Of a stretch of 7,312 nucleotides of DNA, positions 1-5,328 are shown in pieces. How positions within the stretch are numbered: the first letter of the stretch is position 1; each line of letters begins with the position of its first letter. The position numbers and the translations under genes were made by a program. Source of the stretch: Chloroflexota bacterium (lineage in GTDB: Bacteria > Chloroflexota > Anaerolineae > Anaerolineales > Villigracilaceae); assembly GCA_026389975.1 (NCBI GenBank), contig JAPLGV010000457.1:1-7312 (forward strand). The letters run 5' to 3'. The notes under the pieces were generated by a model that was not told where the DNA came from, made no database searches, and was given only the letters and a program-made list of their open reading frames with translations.

Positions 1-316
1 TGAGCGTCTCTTATTACCGGCTAAAGCAGCAGCAAGAAGCGGCAGGCCAAACATAAATGCCACGCCGATGATAAGGAGAGATAGGCATCCAAAATTAAGC
101 TTTATGACTCATCAAGACTCATTTACACCTGTCCTGGTGGTGCCGAAGTCTCCCCCAACTGGCGGAGACAAACACTCCCCGGCCGATGGATGTGACCAGG
201 GAGCCTTTATTGTAAAATGAGTTTATGCCGCACATGGACATAAACGAACATGCGAAAGACAAAGATCCTTCGCATGACCACAACATAAAAAAATACAAAA
301 AGAAATGGAGATCAGA
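1..316. other. Left-edge region with no confident gene
   Basis: No gene can be defended here. At the very edge two incompatible readings stay open. The minus strand from about position 90 down to 1 reads as a hydrophobic, TM-like stretch (...LLIIGVAFMFGLPLLAAALAG then NKRR) that runs off the window. The plus strand, frame 3, reads a short soluble-looking tail ending in QQQEAAGQT and a TAA at 54-56. Either could be the end of a neighbouring gene, and the sequence does not decide. The rest is AT-rich leader for the small membrane-protein gene that follows, including a perfect dyad at 249-276. No clear sigma-70 promoter is seen. A TAAAAT hexamer at 213-218 lacks a convincing -35 box. Confidence 0.5.
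249..276. promoter_or_regulatory. 8-bp inverted repeat upstream of the small membrane-protein gene
   Basis: CATGCGAA (249-256) and TTCGCATG (269-276) are perfect reverse complements separated by 12 bases. They lie about 40 bases before the start codon of the GlsB/YeaQ-like gene. The arms could be an operator half-site pair or an mRNA hairpin in the 5' leader. There is no U-run on the plus side, only an A-rich tract, so a plus-strand terminator is unlikely. The function is inferred from position only. Confidence 0.35.
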
Positions 317-577
317 ATGGGAATACTTTCCTGGATTGTCGTTGGCTTGCTCGCGGGCTGGTTGGCCGGGTTGGTCGTAAAAGGGGGCGGTTATGGGTGT
401 ATCGGTGACATCGTCGTCGGCGTGATAGGCGGATTGTTGGGAGGCTTCATTGCTTCCTATTTCTTCCATATGGGCGACCCGATGTCAGGCATCAACCTGC
501 AATCCATCCTGATTGCGTTTGTCGGAGCAGTAATATTCGTCATCATATTACGACTGGTAAGTGGAAGAAGGGATTAA
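317..577 (+). CDS. GlsB/YeaQ/YmgE family small membrane protein (transglycosylase-associated type)
   Basis: An 86-residue, very hydrophobic, Gly-rich integral membrane protein. It opens with MGILSWIVVGLLAGWLAG, the typical N-terminus of the GlsB/YeaQ/YmgE (transglycosylase-associated, PF04226) family. Three membrane segments can be drawn: about residues 3-21, 28-48 (a Gly-zipper-like GVIGGLLGG) and 62-79, with a short polar loop (HMGDPMSG) between the last two. An upstream in-frame ATG at 305 would add four residues. I chose 317 because GGAG at 307-310 sits six bases before it and because family members begin at this Met. Members are often stress-induced in enterobacteria, but their biochemical role is unknown and the 'transglycosylase' name is historical. 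It is followed after eight bases by an orphan radical SAM tail in the same direction. The family call is confident; the function is not. Confidence 0.88.
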   Translation: MGILSWIVVGLLAGWLAGLVVKGGGYGCIGDIVVGVIGGLLGGFIASYFFHMGDPMSGINLQSILIAFVGAVIFVIILRLVSGRRD

Positions 578-585
578 CACTATAG

Positions 586-903
586 ATGGGCTTGGGACCG
601 TTGCGGGACGGTTATCGCAAAATTCTAAGCCAGATCTACGCGCCAAAATATTATCACGAGCGCGTTTTGGCATTTCTTTGCGAGTACCAGCCACCCAAAA
701 TTAGAGTCCACTTGGAGCTGCAATATATCCTGGCCCTGTGGTGGTCCATATACAAACTGGGTATCCGCGGCGCCGAACGCGTCCAATACTGGCGGCCCTT
801 TTTCTGGACTCTTTTCTGGTGTCCACGCCTTTTCGCCCTGGCACTCACTCTTGCCATCATGGGCTTCCATTTCCGCCAGGTGATCGAGCTGCATGTCAGC
901 TGA
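586..903 (+). pseudogene. Orphan C-terminal (DUF4070) fragment of a B12-binding radical SAM protein
   Basis: This 105-codon open frame resembles the extreme C-terminus of cobalamin-binding radical SAM proteins that carry a DUF4070 tail (HpnR-like and related). Recognisable blocks are GYRKILSQIYAPKYYHERVLAFL (read in two parts: GYRKIL..IYAPKYY and ERVLAFLCEYQPP), YKLGIRGAERVQYWRPFFW, and CPRLFALALTLAIMGFHFRQVIE. Nothing of the B12 domain or the CxxxCxxC radical SAM core precedes it. An in-frame TAG (583-585) abuts the ATG, and the YeaQ-like gene ends eight bases upstream. The nearest purine-rich stretch is too far away to be a good ribosome binding site. The simplest reading is a 5'-deleted gene whose remaining frame is still open, so the deletion may be recent or the fragment may be kept. 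It cannot catalyse radical chemistry. The assignment rests on remembered family sequence, not a search. Confidence 0.68.
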
Positions 904-941
904 TTATACTGACGAAAAAAGTACGAAGAGCAGGATATCTT

Positions 942-2498
942 ATGAATGCAAATGATCAAAACCATCGTGCCATTTTAAAGAGCATTGCCCATCGGGTAAT
1001 GCTCGAGCGAGGCTTGCTCCCTGATTTTTCCACCGAAGCACTCGCCGAGCTTGGACGGCTTCGGGTACCTGCAGTAACAGAGGCTGGGCCAGCCCAAGGT
1101 CCCCTTGGGATTCGCGACTTGCGGAACCTTCTGTGGGCTTCCATCGACAATGACGACTCGCGTGACCTGGATCAACTTACCGTTGTGGTAATCCCGGTTT
1201 CAGCACGGGATGCCGAGGTGATGTCCGCAGGCAAGGTGAAAATTCTGGTCGCCATTGCAGATGTGGACTCGTCCGTTAAAAATGGATCAGCGATTGATGC
1301 ACACGCGCGCAATAACACCACCTCGGTTTATACCGCTGCAGAGATATTCCCGATGTTGCCGGAAAAGGTTTCGACCGACATTACATCCTTGAACTTCAAC
1401 GAGGATCGCCTTTCCATTGTTGTTGAAATGGTGGTCGACGCGAACGGGTCCCTTCAAGAATCAAATATCTACAAAGCCTGGGTGCGTAATCATGCGAAGC
1501 TGGCCTATAACAGTGTAGCCGCATGGCTGGAAAAGAAAGGCGATATTCCCGAAGAGATTGCAGCCGTGCAAGGCCTGGCTGAGAATCTGCAAATGCAGGA
1601 CCGGGTAGCACAGAGTTTGAAGAATTTCCGGCATATCAATGGGGCACTCAGTCTGGAAACCATAGAAACCAAACCGGTATTTGACGGCGATCAAATTCGC
1701 TCTCTCGAAATAGAGGAAAAGAACCGTGCCAAGGAACTCATTGAGGATTTCATGGTCGCAGCCAACGGTGTGACCGCCCGCTATCTTTCGGCCAGGAAAT
1801 CCCCCTCGATTCGTCGCGTGGTACGCACGCCAAAACGCTGGGAGCGGATCGTCGAAATTGCGGCAGATCACAAATTCAAACTTCCAAAACTCCCGGATTC
1901 AAAAGCGTTGGAAGAGTTTCTCGTCAAGCAAAAAGCCGCGGATCCGCTGCACTTCCCCGACTTATCCCTGGCAGTGATCAAACTTCTAGGAAACGGTGAA
2001 TATATTGTGGTAATCCCGGTTCCAGCACGGGATGCCGAACTTCCTGAAGGGCACGTCCCGGGCCACTTTGGACTGGCCGTCAAAGACTATGCCCACTCTA
2101 CTGCTCCCAATCGCCGCTACCCCGACCTGCTGACGCAGCGCTTGTTGAAAGCGGCCCTGGATGGGAAACCTGCGCCCTATAGCAAAGATGAATTGGATAT
2201 TCTGGCCGCCCATTGCACCGAGGCAGAAGATGCAGCGACCAAGGTCGAACGTCAGGTTGGCAAATCCGCGGCTGCGCTTCTGCTCGAATCGAGAATCGGA
2301 GAGCAGTTTGATTCGTTCGTCACGGGCGCTTCCGAGAAAGGCACCTGGGTACGGCTGCTCAGTGTTCCGGTTGAAGGAAAGCTGGTTCAAGGGTTTGAGG
2401 GGATGGATGTCGGTGACCGGATTCGCGTGCAGTTGATATCCTTGGACGTTCAGCGAGGATTTATTGATTTCAGGAAAATTAATTCATCAAGGCATTGA
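942..2498 (+). CDS. RNB-domain 3'-5' exoribonuclease (RNase II/R superfamily), stand-alone
   Basis: A 518-residue cytoplasmic protein expected to degrade RNA from the 3' end with two-metal catalysis. The active-site block is at 67-79 (ASIDNDDSRDLDQ), with D69, D75 and D77 as candidate metal ligands. The fourth aspartate of classic RNase II/R is Q78 here. The C-terminal RNB signature is at 375-402 (HFGLAVKDYAHSTAPNRRYPDLLTQRLL in the gene; key residues H386, P389, R391-R392). An S1-like beta region follows at about 462-510. No N-terminal cold-shock domains are present, so the protein is shorter than RNase R (about 800 aa). The start at 942 is set by AGGA at 932-935, six bases upstream; the longer open frame from 738 reads through the preceding fragment and is unlikely. 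Two nine-residue insertions, VVIPVSARD (82-90) and VVIPVPARD (356-364), are encoded by near-identical DNA. Confidence 0.88.
   Translation: MNANDQNHRAILKSIAHRVMLERGLLPDFSTEALAELGRLRVPAVTEAGPAQGPLGIRDLRNLLWASIDNDDSRDLDQLTVVVIPVSARDAEVMSAGKVKILVAIADVDSSVKNGSAIDAHARNNTTSVYTAAEIFPMLPEKVSTDITSLNFNEDRLSIVVEMVVDANGSLQESNIYKAWVRNHAKLAYNSVAAWLEKKGDIPEEIAAVQGLAENLQMQDRVAQSLKNFRHINGALSLETIETKPVFDGDQIRSLEIEEKNRAKELIEDFMVAANGVTARYLSARKSPSIRRVVRTPKRWERIVEIAADHKFKLPKLPDSKALEEFLVKQKAADPLHFPDLSLAVIKLLGNGEYIVVIPVPARDAELPEGHVPGHFGLAVKDYAHSTAPNRRYPDLLTQRLLKAALDGKPAPYSKDELDILAAHCTEAEDAATKVERQVGKSAAALLLESRIGEQFDSFVTGASEKGTWVRLLSVPVEGKLVQGFEGMDVGDRIRVQLISLDVQRGFIDFRKINSSRH
1183..1216 (+). repeat. In-frame palindromic mini-element, copy 1 (inside RNB gene)
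   Basis: The 27-bp unit 1185-1211 reads GTGGTAATCCCG, then GTTTCAGCA, then CGGGAT. The ATCCCG and CGGGAT arms form a 6-bp stem around a nine-base loop. It sits between TT and GCCGA, and those flanks are also shared with copy 2. It encodes VVIPVSARD between LTV and AEV, just after the catalytic aspartate block. Removing it would restore a plain LTVAEVMSAGKVKI reading. Confidence 0.8.
2005..2038 (+). repeat. In-frame palindromic mini-element, copy 2 (inside RNB gene)
   Basis: This is a direct repeat of copy 1, 822 bp (274 codons) further on and in the same frame. 33 of 34 bases are identical, the single change being T to C in the loop (Ser to Pro). The unit is 2007-2033 and encodes VVIPVPARD between GEYI and AELPEG, shortly before the C-terminal RNB signature. 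Outside the 34 bases the two sites share no sequence, so this is not an internal domain duplication. Confidence 0.8.
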
Positions 2499-2521
2499 TA
2501 CGGAAACTCGTACTTCCGTAT
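2498..2521 (+). other. Intercistronic stem-loop after the RNB stop codon
   Basis: ATACGGAA (2498-2505) and TTCCGTAT (2514-2521) are perfect 8-bp complements around an eight-base loop. The stem starts on the last base of the TGA stop and ends 11 bases before the next gene's Shine-Dalgarno. No U-run follows, so it is a poor intrinsic terminator. It could protect the 3' end of the exoribonuclease message, mark a processing site, or tune read-through to the next gene. Confidence 0.5.
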
Positions 2522-2546
2522 TCAAAACAAGCAAAGGAGGAATCTT

Positions 2547-2951
2547 ATGAAAAAGCAAGCAGGTTTGTGGATCGATCATCGCAAGGCTGTGATTGTGATT
2601 GTTACAGAGGAAGGGGAAGACATCCAAAAAATCGAATCGGGAATGGGGAGGCATGTTCACTATCGGGGGGCATCGACTACAAAGTCTCCTTACAGCACCC
2701 AGTATCAGCAGGGAGACGATCAGTTGGATAATAAATTCACTGAACAACTCAACAAATTTTATGAGGAGGTCATTGCCCACATCCGTGCGGCGGAGGCGGT
2801 CTTGATTTTTGGCCCTGGCGAGGCAAAAGGCGAGCTGGAAAAACGTATTGAGCACGAAGGACTCAAAGCACACATCCTTGCCGTTGAAACCGTGGACAAG
2901 ATGACCGATCGCCAGATTTCGGCGAAAGTCCGAGAGCGTTTTCCAACCTAG
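2547..2951 (+). CDS. Small conserved protein, eRF1-domain-3-like ('translational machinery protein' related)
   Basis: A 134-residue soluble protein with no signal peptide or membrane segment. It opens with GLWIDHRKAVIVIV (6-19), a hallmark of a widespread small-protein family whose members are annotated as hypothetical or 'translational machinery protein' and have been linked to the Pelota/eRF1 domain-3 fold. A mid helix (FTEQLNKFYEEVIAHIR, 64-80) is followed by a strand and turn, AVLIFGPGEAKGELEKRI (84-101), and then by TVDKMTDRQISAKVRERF (115-132). Both of these are typical conserved blocks of the family. A near-ideal ribosome binding site, AAAGGAGG at 2533-2540, lies six bases from the ATG. 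The gene begins 48 bases after the exoribonuclease and is probably co-transcribed with it, across a hairpin. Function is unknown. The eRF1-like fold is my recollection of the family and not something the sequence alone proves. Confidence 0.72.
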   Translation: MKKQAGLWIDHRKAVIVIVTEEGEDIQKIESGMGRHVHYRGASTTKSPYSTQYQQGDDQLDNKFTEQLNKFYEEVIAHIRAAEAVLIFGPGEAKGELEKRIEHEGLKAHILAVETVDKMTDRQISAKVRERFPT

Positions 2952-3093
2952 ATTGTGTTATTTTGACCGCTTCCGCGCTGACTATGATGGCACCCTATTC
3001 TGGAGCGAACAAGCGAATTACTGTGATCTGCCAGGCTGCATGAGCGCCGCAGTGACTCTCCCCGGTGTTTTCTGATGCTATTTCATTTCCCCA
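2952..3093. other. Convergent intergenic gap
   Basis: This gap lies between the plus-strand eRF1-like gene and the minus-strand comM remnant. I looked for a shared bidirectional terminator and found no GC-rich stem with a T-run on either strand. Confidence 0.4.
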
Positions 3094-3603
3094 TCATTCT
3101 ATGATTGATATTCGCGGCCGGTACTGCAGCGCCTCCGCAAGATGCGCCGGGACAATGTCCCCGCTCCCGGCCAGGTCGGCGATGGTGCGCGCCAGTTTCA
3201 GCACCCGGTGGTAGCCCCGCGCCGATAATTGCAACTGGTTCATGGCCGTCTTCATTAAGGTCTGACCTGTCTCATCCAACGCGCAGAACCTGCGTACTTC
3301 GGCGATGCGCATGTCGGCATTGCAGACGATGTCAGTCAACCCGGGCGAAAGGCCTGCCTCCCCCACCCCAAAGCGCTTCCTCTGGATGTCGCGGGCGGCT
3401 TCCACTCGTTTGCGGATCTCGGCCGAGGTCTCGCCCAGCCGGTCACTGCTAAGCTTTTCGTAATCCACGCGCGGCACCTCCATGTGGATGTCAATCCGGT
3501 CCAGCAGGGGACCCGAAATGCGCTTCTGGTACTTGGTCACTACCATCGAGGAGCAGGTGCAGGGTCTCAGCGGATCGCCGTAGTAACCGCACGGGCAAGG
3601 GTT
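3094..3603 (-). pseudogene. comM: C-terminal third of ComM/YifB Mg-chelatase-like AAA ATPase (5'-truncated)
   Basis: The frame reads NPCPCGYYGD then LRPCTCSS, followed by TKYQKRISGPLLDRIDIHMEVPRV and ending with LSARGYHRVLKLARTIADLAG...HLAEALQYR. These are the zinc-like CPCGYYGD...CTC block, the RISGPLLDRIDIH block and the Mg_chelatase_C helical domain of the ComM/YifB family, whose members are about 500 residues. Only about 169 residues remain. The Lon-protease-like N-terminus and the Walker A/B ATPase core are absent. Family homology begins at the Asn codon (3601-3603). Upstream the frame reads unrelated residues and meets a TGA within about 40 bases, inside a dispersed repeat. The rest of the frame is intact, so truncation is probably recent. 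The first ATG left (3546) gives 150 residues. ComM is a helicase that promotes branch migration in natural transformation; this fragment cannot do that. Confidence 0.85.
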
Positions 3604-3656
3604 CCTCGCATTACAACGTAAAAAGCTCGCCTTATTGGTGGCTCAACAGTTTATGG
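3589..3656 (+). repeat. Dispersed repeat, copy C (right-hand part)
   Basis: About 84% identical by eye to 7171-7238, sharing GCACGGGCA, ATTACAACGTAAAA, GCTCGCCTTATTGG and GGCTCAACA. The left edge overlaps the comM codons for NPCPCG, where gene and repeat share nine bases (GCACGGGCA). The right part contains a CGCC-TTATT-GGTG weak hairpin, where the 7.2-kb copy has CGCC-TTATT-GGCG. Confidence 0.8.
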
Positions 3657-3829
3657 GCGCTTCTGCAGGAGTGATGAGACACGAGCGGCATAGACGCTGT
3701 CCGCCCTGGACTGTCCGTCCAGGACAGGCTGGAGGTGGGGTTGGGCGGGCATCATGGATGGTAGGAGAATTTGCTCGATGTAAGCCATCACGGAATTTAT
3801 GCGGTGCAGCATAAGCGGAGATCAAAGGC
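3604..3829. other. Gap between GH5 gene and comM remnant
   Basis: Apart from the dispersed repeat (to about 3656), this gap holds only small inverted repeats. TTATGC/GCATAA (3797-3802 and 3809-3814) lies 16 bases past the GH5 stop and is a weak terminator candidate with no T-run. Two overlapping, mutually exclusive hairpins lie at 3705-3727: CCTGGAC/GTCCAGG and CTGTCC/GGACAG. No convincing gene is present. Confidence 0.4.
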
Positions 3830-5005
3830 TTAGGGCAAGGGAGCGCCATTGAGCTCGAGCAATCTACTCCTGAAAAATGCGCCCGCCTCGTTGGGTTCGA
3901 AGGTTTGATAGTCCTTCAGGAGAACCGGCGTCCAGGTGGCCGCGAAAATCCAGGCTGTCCAACTGATGTGATGCGCCTCCAGGTAGTCGATGAGGGCCTG
4001 GTGATAGGGGCTGCCGCCAATATTGGTGTCCGGGCTGTCATAGCTGTACTCGGTGGCGAAAACCGCAGCCTCGGAGCTCAGATTACCGAAAGCGCTATCC
4101 CAGCTTAGGTGCTGGTTCTCGAACCCGCTGGGATAAGGATGAGTGGAGTAAGCCACATTGTTGGAAATGTCCGCGATGGGCGCAGCCGCCACGTACGACA
4201 GATCGTACGCAGAGAGTAGACCGCCAACCAGGACGATCTTATCCGGGTCGTTGGGGCGGATGGTGTTGGTGAGGAGATTTTCCACGAGGCCTTTCCAGGT
4301 CAACCAGTCTGAACTTGGATAGGGATAATATTGGTGTATGCTCCAGGATAGAGCTGGCTCACTGAACAGCTCGTAGAAGGCGACCACATCGTTGTCGGCA
4401 TAGCGGCTGGAGATGGCTTTCCAAAACCCTGTCCATTCCTCAACAGTGGTATCCCCGCCCACATTCGGGTACCAGTTGTCCGGAAACCAGCCCACGGATT
4501 GGAAGGTGATGATGACGTATATGTGGTTCTCGCCGGCCCAGGCAATCGTCTGGTCCAGGGCTTTCAGCACCGCCTCGAGGCTATACGTGTGCAGGCTGAA
4601 GGGCACAATCGGTATCCGCAGGATGTTGGGACCCCAGCTGGCAAAGGCCTGGAAGTAGGGTTCGTTGAAGGCCGGCATAAAGGGATCGCCACATGTGTTG
4701 GGAGGAGTACATGCGGACATCAGCACTGGATCGGGGGAGGCCATGCCGCGGAAGATCATCTTCTGGCCAAATTGGTCCACAAAGGCGTTGCCCTCTACAT
4801 GGAAGCGCCGCGGAAAGCCGCCCGGACCAACGGTTGGTGTGGGTGTTATGGTGGGTGTTGGCGTGATTGATGGTGTGGAGGTTGGTGTGAACGTCGGTGT
4901 GAAGGTTGGTGGTTCTGGCGTAAGAGTGGCCGCCGGTGAGCTGGTGCCGCAGGAGGCGAGAACAAAGATCACAACGATTGAAAGGATCATTTTTACGGTT
5001 GACAT
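3830..5005 (-). CDS. Secreted lipoprotein glycoside hydrolase, GH5 (cellulase-like) family
   Basis: A 391-residue predicted lipoprotein acting outside the cytoplasmic membrane on a beta-linked polysaccharide or oligosaccharide; the substrate cannot be read from sequence. The signal peptide ends in lipobox LASC (Cys19). A Thr/Pro linker runs to about residue 59. A clan GH-A TIM barrel follows from about 65, with the typical opening GNAFVDQFGQKMIFRG (72-87). The likely acid/base is E216 in FYELFSEP, where the usual Asn of 'NEP' is Ser215. HPY (289-291) matches the conserved His/Tyr region. The nucleophile is probably E319 (FATEYSYD), followed by W349/W352. I chose ATG 5005 over 5083 because GGAGG lies six bases upstream and the signal peptide begins there. 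It is a minus-strand gene, downstream of the radical SAM gene and separated from it by a repeat. Confidence 0.85.
   Translation of the reverse strand: MSTVKMILSIVVIFVLASCGTSSPAATLTPEPPTFTPTFTPTSTPSITPTPTITPTPTVGPGGFPRRFHVEGNAFVDQFGQKMIFRGMASPDPVLMSACTPPNTCGDPFMPAFNEPYFQAFASWGPNILRIPIVPFSLHTYSLEAVLKALDQTIAWAGENHIYVIITFQSVGWFPDNWYPNVGGDTTVEEWTGFWKAISSRYADNDVVAFYELFSEPALSWSIHQYYPYPSSDWLTWKGLVENLLTNTIRPNDPDKIVLVGGLLSAYDLSYVAAAPIADISNNVAYSTHPYPSGFENQHLSWDSAFGNLSSEAAVFATEYSYDSPDTNIGGSPYHQALIDYLEAHHISWTAWIFAATWTPVLLKDYQTFEPNEAGAFFRSRLLELNGAPLP
4832..4915 (-). repeat. Thr-Pro linker microsatellite inside the GH5 gene
   Basis: A degenerate short tandem repeat rich in GGTGT/GGTTG on the plus strand, encoding alternating Thr-Pro dipeptides (residues about 31-58 of the glycosidase). 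It forms a flexible spacer between the lipid anchor and the catalytic barrel. Linkers of this type are common in secreted Chloroflexota proteins and tend to vary in length between strains. Confidence 0.8.
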
Positions 5006-5191
5006 GGTACCCTCCTTCACCTTTCGCCTGACTATGTCCCCCCATGTGGACAATATCCCCTTCAGGGACGATGTGCTATGCATAGGACCCCGCGCAGCCT
5101 AACATTGAATTGGCAATATTTACAATTTTAGTGTACGACTTTTCCCCCACGGTTACAAGTGCGAACATTCAAAAACGGACACCCGGTTACT

Positions 5192-5237
5192 GCGGTAGTC
5201 CCGGTTCCAGCATATCATCACGAATTCCGTACGGGAT
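5192..5237 (+). repeat. Diverged relative of the RNB palindromic mini-element, intergenic
   Basis: Positions 5192-5212 match the first 21 bases of the mini-element at 19 positions. The second arm CGGGAT then reappears at 5232-5237 after a 19-base spacer absent from the two genic copies. It directly abuts dispersed-repeat copy A. It may be a longer ancestral form or a copy broken by a secondary insertion. Confidence 0.6.
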
Positions 5238-5305
5238 GGGGCGCAACCATCTTTTGGTTATTTCCAGCGCGTTTGGATTGTTATCCGCACAGGCACGGGT
5301 TCATC
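5236..5305 (+). repeat. Dispersed repeat, copy A (left-hand part)
   Basis: By eye this matches 7121-7190 with roughly ten substitutions and one indel, sharing GATGG, CGCAACCATCT, AGCGCGTTT and GATTGTTATC. It includes the hairpin AACCA-5 nt-TGGTT. It lies just past the 3' end of the radical SAM gene. Its right edge (CCGCACAGGCACGGGTTC) also resembles copy C. Confidence 0.75.
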
Positions 5306-5328
5306 TCTGGTTCACCCGATCAGGATGA

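Larger units (their letters stand above)
5006..5328. other. Leader of GH5 gene and repeat-bearing gap
   Basis: This is the gap between the radical SAM gene and the GH5 gene. Near the GH5 start there are small hairpins: TGTCC/GGACA at 5035-5039 and 5048-5052, and TCCC/GGGA around 5056-5067. These may structure the mRNA leader. Positions 5192-5305 hold two repeat elements described separately. I could not identify a convincing GH5 promoter or a terminator for the radical SAM gene. Confidence 0.4.

Noticed and set aside
1..220. Open frames at the left edge, on both strands
   Set aside because: Two mutually exclusive readings are possible, neither with a start signal or a recognisable domain inside the window.
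305..316. ATG 305 as start of the YeaQ-like gene
   Set aside because: It has no ribosome binding site. GGAG at 307-310 is correctly spaced for 317, and family members start MGILSW-like.
738..941. N-terminal extension of the exoribonuclease to ATG 738
   Set aside because: It reads the radical SAM tail fragment in another frame and lacks family content. The ATG at 942 has a well-placed AGGA and matches the expected N-terminus.
3643..3849. Small minus-strand open frame overlapping the GH5 3' end
   Set aside because: It has no ribosome binding site or recognisable content, and it overlaps hairpins and the GH5 stop.
5006..5083. Longer GH5 start at 5083
   Set aside because: It would place 26 polar residues ahead of a clean lipoprotein signal peptide and ignores the GGAGG before 5005.
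4581..5102. Long open frames opposite and alongside the Thr-Pro linker
   Set aside because: They are shadows of the GH5 gene caused by its repetitive, stop-poor linker codons.
5270..5310. Repeat A as a comM remnant (its minus strand reads MNPCLCG)
   Set aside because: A stop follows at once, flanking residues do not fit ComM, and copy B lacks the match. It is better explained as chance or shared microhomology.
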